Part shown: piece after piece, positions 36,296 through 44,795 of the stretch
Layout of the letters: the number at the start of each line of letters is the position of its first letter
How positions within the stretch are numbered: position 1 is the first letter of the stretch
Origin: Paenibacillus xylanilyticus
Lineage (GTDB): Bacteria > Bacillota > Bacilli > Paenibacillales > Paenibacillaceae
Reading direction: 5' to 3'
Length of the DNA: 64,000 nucleotides
Assembly (NCBI RefSeq): GCF_009664365.1
Contig: NZ_CP044310.1
Location: 1,003,001-1,067,000, forward strand
Position numbers and translations under genes: made by a program
The notes under the pieces: generated by a model
Told to the model about the DNA's origin: nothing
Seen by the model: only the letters and a program-made list of their open reading frames with translations
The model's database searches: none

Positions 36296-37585
36296 ATGGG
36301 AATAATACCGTCCACTGAGCCCGAGGCGATTGGATATGAAGATGGACAAGCCGTGCTGCGCGAAGAAAACAAGGTTCCGCCAAAGCTCTGGCAGCATGTC
36401 ACTTTCCGCAGGATTTTATACGGCTACGGCATCTCTGTGTTTGGAGACTGCTTTAACGGTATTGCCATTAGTCTATGGGTGCTCCAGACGACGGGAAGTG
36501 CCAAGAGCATGGCTGCCGTTCAAATCTGCAACATGGCGGTCAGTTTTTTGTTCGGATCACTGGCTGGTACGGTTGCTGATCGGTTGGATCGCCGGAAGCT
36601 GATGCTGACCTCGGATGTATTTCGGGGCGTGATGGCTATATGTATCGCGATTGGTTTGTTTGGGCTGCATGTACCATTTCCTGTGCTGCTGCTGATGCTA
36701 TCGCTTTCCATGTTCTCCAGCCTGTTTCAGGCGCCTGCATTCCACGCGTCCGTGGCAAGCATGGTGGGCAGGGAGCATATTCAGCAAGCTACGGGGGCCA
36801 TTCATCTGGTGGATAACCTGGCCCGAATCAGCGGACTCGCGGCAGCCGGAGTCGCCGTTGCCGCCTTTGGTGGATTTGTCGCCATATTGATTACAGGAGC
36901 TACCTTTCTTCTGTCGGCGGTATGTGTGCTGATGGCCGGCCGTTTCCCGGAGGTAAGGCGATCGGGCGATAAGCAGGCCACTTTCGTTCAGGAATGGCGG
37001 GGATCATTCTCCTATATCTATCGCAGTCCACTAATTCGGTCGATTGTATTGCTTAATCCACTGCTGATTTTATTTTTTATGTCAGCCATGATGTTGGTTC
37101 AGGTGATGGCAGTCAAGGTATGGGATGCAGATCCCGTACAGTTTGGATTGATTGAAACCTGTATTCCGCTTGGTTATATGATTGGATCAGGAGTGTTGAT
37201 CGCATCGGGGAAACGAATGAAGCGAAGAGGAAGATGGGTATTCATCGGTCTGCTGGTACTGGGGCCGCTATATATTCTCCTGTCCCAGGTAACTTCTCCC
37301 ATGATGGCACTTCCGCTCATCATGGGCGGGGGAGCGATGTTTGCCTGCTGCACGATGCTCACCCAGATCATGCTAAGAACAGCGGTACCCGATGAGCTGC
37401 AGGGGAGAATTTATGGTGTTGTCGGTACAATTACAAGCACGGCGCCCATCCTGGGATTGACAGTTGTCTCGGTGATGGCTGATCAGTGGGGTGCAGCGGC
37501 GGTGCTGGAGGGACTCGGCATGCTGCTGCTCGCAACCGGAATCCTTGCGGCAACCACATTGAAGTCGATTCGAGCTTATCGATAA
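36296..37585 (+). CDS. Major facilitator superfamily transporter, MFS_3 type
   Basis: A 429-residue membrane protein with about 12 segments and the MFS loop GTVADRLDRRKLM between helices 2 and 3. It resembles EntS/MFS_3 exporters used for siderophores, macrolides and other metabolites. It begins behind GGGGAGGAAAGG. The start ATG follows the malG terminator, so it is a separate transcript. It could export a product of the nearby activation/ACP operon, but that is only suggested by proximity. Confidence 0.87.
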   Translation: MGIIPSTEPEAIGYEDGQAVLREENKVPPKLWQHVTFRRILYGYGISVFGDCFNGIAISLWVLQTTGSAKSMAAVQICNMAVSFLFGSLAGTVADRLDRRKLMLTSDVFRGVMAICIAIGLFGLHVPFPVLLLMLSLSMFSSLFQAPAFHASVASMVGREHIQQATGAIHLVDNLARISGLAAAGVAVAAFGGFVAILITGATFLLSAVCVLMAGRFPEVRRSGDKQATFVQEWRGSFSYIYRSPLIRSIVLLNPLLILFFMSAMMLVQVMAVKVWDADPVQFGLIETCIPLGYMIGSGVLIASGKRMKRRGRWVFIGLLVLGPLYILLSQVTSPMMALPLIMGGGAMFACCTMLTQIMLRTAVPDELQGRIYGVVGTITSTAPILGLTVVSVMADQWGAAAVLEGLGMLLLATGILAATTLKSIRAYR

Positions 37586-37610
37586 ACCAGAAACAGATTC
37601 AACGTCAAAA

Positions 37611-37650
37611 CCCGGAGCGTACGCTGTATAAGCGCTGCTCCGGGCTTCTT
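37611..37650. terminator. Terminator shared by the convergent MFS and CGTase genes
   Basis: CCCGGAGC / GCTCCGGG with additional pairing inside (TACGCT / AGCGCT), followed by CTTCTT on the plus strand. It lies between two converging genes. Confidence 0.65.
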
Positions 37651-37666
37651 AATGGATTATGGCTAG

Positions 37667-39823
37667 TTATTGCCAGTTTACCGTTACTGTGGCAGTACCG
37701 CTGGTCGGTGTTGTAAAGGTGTGATTGGATCCACCTTCCCACGTAATGGTAGCGCCATTCTTCTTGAAGAACTTGAATTCCAGCTGTTTCCCGGCTGGAA
37801 CACTTACGTCATAATACCAAGTCGGGTAGGCGTGAATGACCTGATTGAAAGCTGGTCCAATGGAAGCCGCACCTGTGGTCCAGTTCCCCAGTTCGGACAC
37901 GTTGCCCGTCAGGTAGATGTTTTCACCCAGTGCAGTTGTGGCATTATTGATGACGAACCGAACCGAGACCTGATCGCCGCTTAGGATCGTGAAATCGTTA
38001 TAGGCATTGCTGTTCACACCATTGGCAGCGACTTTCACTGCATAGTCACCGCCTGCTACTGGTGGAATGGTGACTTTGATCTGAGTGTCTTCCCAAGAAG
38101 TGATGGCAGAGCCCGTAACGGCTGTTGTACCGAAGTAGACGGTACCTTTGGCAGAGCCGAACCCGCGTCCGTCGATGGTAACGACGTTACCTGGTTTACC
38201 CATTACAGGGCCAACGTGACCGATGGTTGGCGTCGTTTCACTTGCCGTATACTGCCACACAGCGGTAGCTCCTGCTGCGAGTGTGAAGGAAGAAATATTG
38301 CCTCCACTGGACGTGATGTTGTTTCCGTTCAGCACGCCGCCAAGCACATCGGTGTATGTTCCTGATGGAAGCGACGTATTCAGGTTCGTAATACTGGTTG
38401 GCGTCGTGAGATTACGGTTAACGGCAACAACGGCAACGCTTTTGCCAAACTTGCGCTCATAGATATATACATCATTGTTGATCCAGCGCTGCTGTGTGGA
38501 ACCGTAAGCAATTGCCGGGTTGGATTTGCGCAGAGGTGCCAGCTTGCTGATCACGTTGAATGCTGTGGTCGATTTGGAGAAGGAAGGCATTTTGCCCCGG
38601 TTATCCGGGTCGCCGTTCCCGGTCAGATACTGCTCGGTACCATAGTAGATGGCAGGTACGCCACGTGAGGTCAGCGTGAAGGCCAGCGCCTGTTCCAGAC
38701 GGCGGTTGTTCACCGCACTTGTTTTGAAGCGGTCCATATCATGGTTGTCAATGAAAGTGACTTGGTCACTGACCTGATTGTAATCTGCTGCCGTAGCAGT
38801 AAGCATGGAATCCAGCGCGTACATGTTGGAGGTGTTATCCCGGAACACGTTGCGGACAGCCGAATTGAAACGGAAATCAAGCAGACTCATACCAGATTCA
38901 TTGGCAAAATCCGTGTTATCCGCATCGGATGCAGCCGATCCTAGGAACCATTCACCGAAGGTAAATACCGGCTTGTGCGCATAGATGGATGACATCCAGT
39001 TTTTCTGCCAGCCCTGAGGCATGTGCTTGACCGCATCGACACGGATGCCGTCCACGCCCATATCCAGCCACAGCTTGATGGCGTCTTTGAAATATGTATC
39101 GATCGTGCTGTTATTGTGATTCAGATCGGCCAGATCGTAGAGGTTTTTGTAAATGCCATTCTCAAGCGTGGAGAAATCGGAGCCGCCATTGTGGTGGAAA
39201 TATCCATTCGTATCATTGGTGTACCCGCCAACCAGGCTGCCGTTATCGTACAGTTTGCCGTTCTCGGCGAAGGAGGTATCGGTTTCCATGGCAGGGGACG
39301 TATGGTTTGGCGCGAAATCAATAATGATTTTAATGCCTTTAGCATGGGCGGTGGTTACCAGATTCTGAAAATCGGTCATGGTCCCGAAATACGGATTGGT
39401 CTTCTTGAAATCCCGTGCCCAATAGCCGTGATAAGCAGTGTTGGTTACACCACCGTAGTTGATGGTTGCGAAAATATTTTCGACAGGCTGGGAGATCCAG
39501 AGGGCTGTGACACCCAGGTCACTGAAATAGTTGTCATTGATTTTGTTAATCAGCCCCTGCCAGTCGCCGCCGCAGTACAGCTTCAGGTTGCTGCATGTGC
39601 CGTCAAAGGCAGCCCCGGTAGGGTTGTTGGATGGGTTACCATCCAGAAACCGGTCCGTAAAAACTTGATAGATGACATCGGTACTGAAATTCTGCTTGTT
39701 GGTGACAGCCGTATCCGCATCGGCATAAATCGCGGAAGCAGGCAGGAAAGGCAATGCACTGCCGGCAAGCAGGCTGAACGTTAGCGTGGTACTAAGGAGA
39801 ACGCGTTTGGCCATTTGAAACAT
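37667..39823 (-). CDS. Secreted cyclomaltodextrin glucanotransferase
   Basis: A 718-residue precursor that converts starch to cyclodextrins outside the cell. The start is the ATG behind AGGGTGGATT. A signal peptide ends near Ala34. Catalytic residues are Asp263 ([15 protein letters not shown]), Glu291 (FGEWFLG) and Asp362 ([10 protein letters not shown]). They are offset by exactly 34 from the B. circulans numbering 229/257/328, so the catalytic frame is intact. [12 protein letters not shown] carries the aromatic residue that shapes cyclisation. Domain D (IPT/TIG-like, [13 protein letters not shown]) and a C-terminal CBM20 starch-binding domain ([10 protein letters not shown] to the end) follow. 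Confidence 0.96.
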   Translation of the reverse strand: MFQMAKRVLLSTTLTFSLLAGSALPFLPASAIYADADTAVTNKQNFSTDVIYQVFTDRFLDGNPSNNPTGAAFDGTCSNLKLYCGGDWQGLINKINDNYFSDLGVTALWISQPVENIFATINYGGVTNTAYHGYWARDFKKTNPYFGTMTDFQNLVTTAHAKGIKIIIDFAPNHTSPAMETDTSFAENGKLYDNGSLVGGYTNDTNGYFHHNGGSDFSTLENGIYKNLYDLADLNHNNSTIDTYFKDAIKLWLDMGVDGIRVDAVKHMPQGWQKNWMSSIYAHKPVFTFGEWFLGSAASDADNTDFANESGMSLLDFRFNSAVRNVFRDNTSNMYALDSMLTATAADYNQVSDQVTFIDNHDMDRFKTSAVNNRRLEQALAFTLTSRGVPAIYYGTEQYLTGNGDPDNRGKMPSFSKSTTAFNVISKLAPLRKSNPAIAYGSTQQRWINNDVYIYERKFGKSVAVVAVNRNLTTPTSITNLNTSLPSGTYTDVLGGVLNGNNITSSGGNISSFTLAAGATAVWQYTASETTPTIGHVGPVMGKPGNVVTIDGRGFGSAKGTVYFGTTAVTGSAITSWEDTQIKVTIPPVAGGDYAVKVAANGVNSNAYNDFTILSGDQVSVRFVINNATTALGENIYLTGNVSELGNWTTGAASIGPAFNQVIHAYPTWYYDVSVPAGKQLEFKFFKKNGATITWEGGSNHTFTTPTSGTATVTVNWQ

Positions 39824-39884
39824 GGTAATCCACCCTTCATGAATGTAGTAGTTTTCAACAAAAACAACTAACCTGGCTCTTGAA

Positions 39885-39898
39885 TAACAGCGCTTACA
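39885..39898 (-). promoter_or_regulatory. CcpA cre-like site upstream of the CGTase gene
   Basis: On the minus strand TGTAAGCGCTGTTA matches the cre consensus TGWAANCGNTNWCA at all but one position, about 60 bases upstream of the start codon. It would give glucose repression of CGTase. Confidence 0.6.
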
Positions 39899-39952
39899 AT
39901 TGTACGAGGAGACATTCCGTGGCTTAAAGACTTCCCTCCTTCGACACGCCAA

Positions 39953-39987
39953 CAACCCCGGTATCTCCTGGGGAGTTACCGGGGTTG
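39953..39987. repeat. CAACCCCG hairpin, first copy
   Basis: An 11-bp stem CAACCCCGGTA / TACCGGGGTTG plus inner pairing CTCC / GGAG, about 130 bases upstream of the CGTase start. No T run on either side. Compare the copy at 40189. Within 39824-40321 I see otherwise only the cre-like site. Confidence 0.75.
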
Positions 39988-40188
39988 TCCTAAACCGCTT
40001 GGGTTTAAAAGCATGGCCCTCGAGTTATGATCACATCGTTATCGTAAGAAAAAATTACAATTATGTCAATAACTTTCTCAAGAGAATTTTTTTTCTATTT
40101 TCATATTTACAAATGACGATCCGGGACTTAAACTATTCGCAGATCCACCAATATGAGGGCCATGTATTTTAAGACATGATGTGTCTTG

Positions 40189-40222
40189 AAACAACCCCGT
40201 CTCTACTGAGGCGGGGTTGTTT
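40189..40222. repeat. CAACCCCG hairpin, second copy
   Basis: An 11-bp stem AAACAACCCCG / CGGGGTTGTTT about 100 bases before the esterase start. It shares its outer arms with the hairpin at 39953. A small hairpin AAGACA / TGTCTT (40171-40187) is adjacent. It may be a weak bidirectional terminator. Confidence 0.7.
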
Positions 40223-40321
40223 GTGCATGCAGCCATGGCGGGGATGGAATAGGGGAACGTTGGGTACCTGAATCATGTATGATTCATAGCAATTCGGAGA
40301 TGAGAGGCGGTTGATGATCCA

Positions 40322-41698
40322 TTGAGCACGCATTCGGTCATAGAATGTCTGGAAGGTATTCATGCGTCACAGCTGGGCAATGTCCGCAACATTTATGTGT
40401 ACCTCCCGCCAGGTTATCAGGAGCATACGGATCGCCATTATCCTGTTCTGTATGTTCATGCTGGGCAGCGGGCTTTTGGTCCATCCGGACCCGGCAATGA
40501 AACGTGGTATATGGATCGAGCGGTGGATGAGCTGATTGTCTCCGGGCGGATCGAGCCACTGATTATGGTTGGCATTGCGCATGTCCGTCCGGTGACGCAC
40601 AACGAGTTCTATCACTTCATTGCACCCGAGAGAGAAGCGATCAGCGTGGGTTGTTCAGGGGTCGCATACGAGCATTTCATCATTCATGAACTGAAGCCCC
40701 TGATCGACCATCGATACCGTACGCTTCCGGACAAGTCCAATACAGGGCTGCTCGGTTCATCAGCAGCGGCACTCTGTACACTCCATATGGGCATGCGGAA
40801 TCCGGAGGTATTCGGAAAACTGGTCATGATGTCGCCGTTTTTGGTAGATGTGCAGCTGGATGAAATGTCGGACAGCGGTCTGTTGGAAGAAGCCATGTAT
40901 CACTTGCCGGATGAGGTGCCAGACGTGCAAATGTGGATGGACATTGGGGATGCAGAAGGACTCTTCCTGCCCTCCCAGGTAAGAAGGGTTGCTCATGAAT
41001 TACTTGAGGGAGGGATCAGAACTCGGGATAGCCTGGCTTTTCTGGAGCAACTGGAGGCCTGTCATCAGGAATCGGATTGGGGAGCGCGTGTCGACCTTCC
41101 GTTACTATACATGTTCGGCGAAGTAGGCCAACCTGTGGCGTTGGAAATGCAAGGCAGAGAGACCATTGGTTTATCCGGTGGAATGAACACGTGCATTAAT
41201 GCACGGCTTCACTATGATAGCGGATGGGTAGAGAGCCTGCTCGAAGGGAGCTATTCATCAAGTGATCCACATGTGCTTCAAGTACGGCCGAATGGTGAAT
41301 TGGTGCCTGTTGGCCCAGGCAGTGCGCTCATCACCCTGACCGTAGAAGAGTTATCAACGACTCGTCAGTATACCGTTATTCCTGAACTCTCTGCTCGCGT
41401 TGAGGTATGTATCTGTGCCGAAGTAGAACATGAAGAGGAACCAGCTGAATCCATATATGGAGGGATGGGCATGAAGCTGGTTCGGACGGGAACGGGGCGT
41501 TATGAAGGCTGTTACCTTGTTCCGCGCGACAGCGGTTTTTCCTTCCGGTTCACACGTGGTTTCCGGCGTTTTGAGACGGATAAAAATGGCATGCCAGTAG
41601 CCAATCGGGTCATTCGGGCAACAGATAACATGTCAGTACATTACCGCATCCAGTCTTGGGGCAGTTCAACTGCCAAAGCGGGAACAGGAGGCAAGTGA
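40322..41698 (+). CDS. Enterochelin-esterase-like hydrolase with Ig-like and glucan-binding-like tail
   Basis: A 458-residue cytoplasmic-looking protein (no signal peptide) starting at TTG behind GAGAGGCGG. Residues 1-230 are an alpha/beta hydrolase of the Fes/esterase D type: IYVYLPPGYQEH, HYPVLYVHAGQRAFG and the nucleophile elbow GLLGSSAAAL. The middle (about 280-355) has the character of a bacterial Ig-like (Big2) repeat ending TVIPELS. The last 90 residues resemble an E-set/starch-binding domain (GFSFRFTRGFRRFE). It is the first gene of a tight operon with the ACP and ligase genes. A releasing esterase is plausible but unproven. Confidence 0.75.
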   Translation: MSTHSVIECLEGIHASQLGNVRNIYVYLPPGYQEHTDRHYPVLYVHAGQRAFGPSGPGNETWYMDRAVDELIVSGRIEPLIMVGIAHVRPVTHNEFYHFIAPEREAISVGCSGVAYEHFIIHELKPLIDHRYRTLPDKSNTGLLGSSAAALCTLHMGMRNPEVFGKLVMMSPFLVDVQLDEMSDSGLLEEAMYHLPDEVPDVQMWMDIGDAEGLFLPSQVRRVAHELLEGGIRTRDSLAFLEQLEACHQESDWGARVDLPLLYMFGEVGQPVALEMQGRETIGLSGGMNTCINARLHYDSGWVESLLEGSYSSSDPHVLQVRPNGELVPVGPGSALITLTVEELSTTRQYTVIPELSARVEVCICAEVEHEEEPAESIYGGMGMKLVRTGTGRYEGCYLVPRDSGFSFRFTRGFRRFETDKNGMPVANRVIRATDNMSVHYRIQSWGSSTAKAGTGGK

Positions 41699-41700
41699 TC

Positions 41701-43116
41701 ATGATGATCCAATCGTTCGCTCCAGTAATGGACATCCCGTATTACTATCCCTGCAACTTTCCTCTGATTCATGAGGTGCTTCTGCGGCAAGGTTCGATCA
41801 GCAGCCTGGCTCTGCTCGCCGCAAGCCGATTGTACTGCCTCCCTTCGTGCGCGGATAACGGACTGGTGAAGCCTTATTTTCACAAGCTGGACTACGGAGA
41901 ACCGATCTGGGAGATGTATGGCCAGCGTGAGCTGGGCAGCTTCGAGGAGGGGAAGGTGCATATGCGGCAGCATATAGGCGAAGGGGGACTCTTTCTCGCT
42001 ACGGGGACCAGTTATCACCTGCCTTATTGCGAAGACTATCAGAACCCCGAATACATCCGCAAACATGTCAAATCAGGCTCTCGTCTGCATCTGGTAGATC
42101 ACTGGATTGCAGTGTATGGCATCGATGATGAGCATATTCACGTCTATGATCCGGTTCCCTCGAAATATATGGGAGAGGTCTCCGAAGAAGCCTTTCATGA
42201 ATTTTGGAAAGGAAACCAAAGCATACCCGAGCTAGCTCCTGCCAAGCGCAAGGAGAAGCTGCGTACCTATGGCACCATGGACCTGCGTGCAACCGGAAAG
42301 CTTGATTCCTCCGGTTATCGTGAGATGTTAACCCAGGCGCTGGGGACACAGATCAGCGAATTTATGACGGGCAGGACCATTACCCAAGGGGAGCGCAGCT
42401 ATCATTTTGGACAGGGTGTGTCCCTTCACTTGATGAAGGCACTGCAGGAGGGGAACGAAGGAAAGCAAGCCAATGACACGCTGGTATCGAATCTGCTATT
42501 TGATATGCGCTGGAGCCGCTATTTTCTCCGGGATCTGCTTCAAGAAGCCGCGCTATGGCTTGGTTCTCCACTGGATCAGCATTCTGTAGCGTATGACGCA
42601 ATCATTGAACGTTGGGAGAAAGCAAATCAATGGCTTCAGGTCAGTCGGATCAAGCAGCGGGCGGATTGGCGGGTACAGCTAACAAGCGTAATCCAGCAAT
42701 TGATAGCCGATGAATGGCGCTGGTACGAAGCTCTCCGACGTGCTGTCCCGCAGGAGGCGTGCTTTAATCGGCAGATGGAACCGCGAACCGAAAATGGCTA
42801 CAGGGATGCCCTGCTGCGCATTGTACTGGATAGCTGCCGGGAACTGAATGCGTACCATAATACGACCATACCCCTCGACAAGGGTGGGAACGCACCGCTA
42901 TATGGAAGGGATGGACAACTGGATTCACTGGAGCTGGTGTCCTTACTTGCTGTCGTCGAACAGGGGCTTGAAGACGAATGGGGAACGGGAGCAGGAGCCG
43001 CACTTTCCGAGATGGCCGCAGCTTCATTGCCGGAGAGTCCATATCAAACGGTTGATTCGCTGGTGAACTACCTTGAACGGCAATGGCTGCCTGATCAGGA
43101 GGAGGATGCGGGATGA
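41701..43116 (+). CDS. BtrH-like acyltransferase fused to an acyl carrier protein domain
   Basis: A 471-residue protein starting at the ATG behind AGGAGG, two bases after the esterase stop. The N-terminal half has a BtrH-like papain-type layout: PCNFPLIHEVLLRQGSISSL, then VDHWIAVYGIDDEHIHVYDP. BtrH moves an acyl chain from a carrier protein to an aminoglycoside in butirosin synthesis. A helical region follows. The last 85 residues are an acyl carrier protein, with the phosphopantetheine serine in LDSLELVSLL. A carrier protein fused to its own transferase, beside an acyl-activating enzyme, implies an acyl-transfer pathway. The substrate is unknown. Confidence 0.7.
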   Translation: MMIQSFAPVMDIPYYYPCNFPLIHEVLLRQGSISSLALLAASRLYCLPSCADNGLVKPYFHKLDYGEPIWEMYGQRELGSFEEGKVHMRQHIGEGGLFLATGTSYHLPYCEDYQNPEYIRKHVKSGSRLHLVDHWIAVYGIDDEHIHVYDPVPSKYMGEVSEEAFHEFWKGNQSIPELAPAKRKEKLRTYGTMDLRATGKLDSSGYREMLTQALGTQISEFMTGRTITQGERSYHFGQGVSLHLMKALQEGNEGKQANDTLVSNLLFDMRWSRYFLRDLLQEAALWLGSPLDQHSVAYDAIIERWEKANQWLQVSRIKQRADWRVQLTSVIQQLIADEWRWYEALRRAVPQEACFNRQMEPRTENGYRDALLRIVLDSCRELNAYHNTTIPLDKGGNAPLYGRDGQLDSLELVSLLAVVEQGLEDEWGTGAGAALSEMAAASLPESPYQTVDSLVNYLERQWLPDQEEDAG

Positions 43117-44534
43117 GCATTCAATTCCTGTTGGAGCGATTCGCAGAACAAGGCGCTCGTCCCGCATTCATCTGGGAAGATCGGGAGTATAGCTACGCAT
43201 GGCTGCTCGATCAGATCTTGATGATGGATAAATGGATTGCGGCAGAAGGACTGCGTGGACAGCTCGTAACGTTGGAGGAGGACTATTCTCCCTATGCGGC
43301 CGCAGCGTTCATCGCACTTCTTGGGAAGGGATGCATTGTGCTGCCCATGGACCTTCATCTGGTTGAAGCCAAGCGGCAGGAATATATTCAGCTAGCACAG
43401 GTACAGTGGCGTCTTGGCATTGAAAATGGCAGGTTATCAATCCGGGATAAGTCTAATGCCAGTTCGCGTCCTGCTTTACTGGCTGCGCTTGAGCAGGAAG
43501 GTGTGGGTGGACTCGTGCTCTTCTCATCCGGATCGACAGGTGTGAGCAAGGCCACGGTTCATCGTGCAGATCGGCTCTTACAGCGTTTTCGGCGGCAGGT
43601 GCGGCCATTGCGAACGATTCCGTTCATGATGTTTGATCACATTGGCGGGGTGAATACAATGCTGCAATCGCTGTCCAGTGGAGGCTGCTTGTGCATTATT
43701 GCCGATCGTTCCCCCGAGGAAGTGTGCCGGACCATTGAGAAGCATCAAGTTCAGGCTCTCCCGGTTTCTCCAACATTCATGAATCTGCTGCTTCTGGGCC
43801 GAAATGATGAGGCATACGATCTATCGAGTCTTGAAGTTGTCTCCTACGGGTCAGAGGTCATGCCCGAAACGGTACTGGCTGCCTGGAATCGACGGTTCCC
43901 AGGGATACGAACGATACAGGCATATGGAATGTCTGAACTCGGCATTCTGCCAACACGTTCCAAGGAGCCAGGATCGCTGCTGTTTGCCATTCATGATGAT
44001 CACGTCCAGTTCAGGGTAGTTGAAGGGGAGCTTCAGATCCGGACAGAAACAGCGATGATCGGTTATCTGAACGCCCCGTCACCATTTACGGACGACGGAT
44101 GGCTGCGCACAGGGGACGAAGCGGTACTGGAGCAGGGGTATATCCGTATCCTGGGGCGCCGCTCCGAGATCATTAATGTAGGCGGGCGTAAGGTGTATCC
44201 GGCCGAAGTGGAGAGCATTCTGGAACAGATGGACTGCATCCAGGCAGCAGTAGTTACAGGGGAACCGAGCAGCATCACAGGCCAGAAGGTGAAGGCCACC
44301 GTTAAGCTCGCGACAGACTGCACGCTTGCCGAGCTGCGACGTTTGATCTGGTCGTACTGCCAGGACAAGCTGCCTCCGTACAAGATTCCACAGAAAATTG
44401 TCATTACGGAAGAGGGACTTGTGAGCTCGAGAATGAAGAAAGTCAGAACACCTGCAGCAGCTGATTCACCCATGGATGAAGTTGCAGCAGCGAGGGAAGA
44501 GACATCTGCAGCTTTGGAATCGGAATCGTCGTAA
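43113..44534 (+). CDS. AMP-forming acyl/amino-acid activating enzyme
   Basis: A 473-residue adenylating enzyme of the ANL superfamily. Motifs in order are LFSSGSTGVSKATVHR (P-loop-like A3), SYGSEVMPE, QAYGMSELG (A5), WLRTGDEA (A7), GRRSEIINVGGRKVYPAEVE (A8) and a degenerate A10 with SSRMKK supplying a possible catalytic lysine. It would form an acyl-AMP and load the ACP of the preceding gene, whose stop codon it overlaps by four bases. The tail after about 450 is low complexity. The pocket residues are not enough for me to name an acid. Confidence 0.87.
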   Translation: MSIQFLLERFAEQGARPAFIWEDREYSYAWLLDQILMMDKWIAAEGLRGQLVTLEEDYSPYAAAAFIALLGKGCIVLPMDLHLVEAKRQEYIQLAQVQWRLGIENGRLSIRDKSNASSRPALLAALEQEGVGGLVLFSSGSTGVSKATVHRADRLLQRFRRQVRPLRTIPFMMFDHIGGVNTMLQSLSSGGCLCIIADRSPEEVCRTIEKHQVQALPVSPTFMNLLLLGRNDEAYDLSSLEVVSYGSEVMPETVLAAWNRRFPGIRTIQAYGMSELGILPTRSKEPGSLLFAIHDDHVQFRVVEGELQIRTETAMIGYLNAPSPFTDDGWLRTGDEAVLEQGYIRILGRRSEIINVGGRKVYPAEVESILEQMDCIQAAVVTGEPSSITGQKVKATVKLATDCTLAELRRLIWSYCQDKLPPYKIPQKIVITEEGLVSSRMKKVRTPAAADSPMDEVAAAREETSAALESESS

Positions 44535-44609
44535 GCTTATATCCTAAGAAGAGGGATGTTGGATAGTTCATTAGGGTATTGGAACGCTTAATGGGGCCGC
44601 TTAAGAGAT

Positions 44610-44645
44610 AAGGGCTGGACGTTATTCAACGTTCAGCCCTTTTTT
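44610..44645 (+). terminator. Rho-independent terminator after the acyl-activation operon
   Basis: A 14-bp stem AAGGGCTGGACGTT / AACGTTCAGCCCTT with one wobble pair, loop ATTC, then T tract. Confidence 0.93.
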
Positions 44646-44795
44646 GCCCAAAAGGAGAGCGGAATTAATGAATTTTAATGAATTGATTATTGCGATAATG
44701 GCATGTCGTCCTGTTCTTTCGTTTATCAAGAAATAGGGTGCACGGACGGTGAAATGCCTAAGTCTTAGACTGCTGCCATAGGAATAGTCAGGTGA

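Noticed and set aside
39023-39784. A 253-codon open frame opposite the CGTase gene
   Set aside because: The CGTase frame has all catalytic residues at reference spacing; the opposite frame has no start signal and mirrors its codon pattern.
39900-40172. A 90-codon frame between the CGTase start and the second CAACCCCG hairpin
   Set aside because: It starts at a poor codon without ribosome binding site, runs through the first hairpin and the translation has no protein-like pattern.
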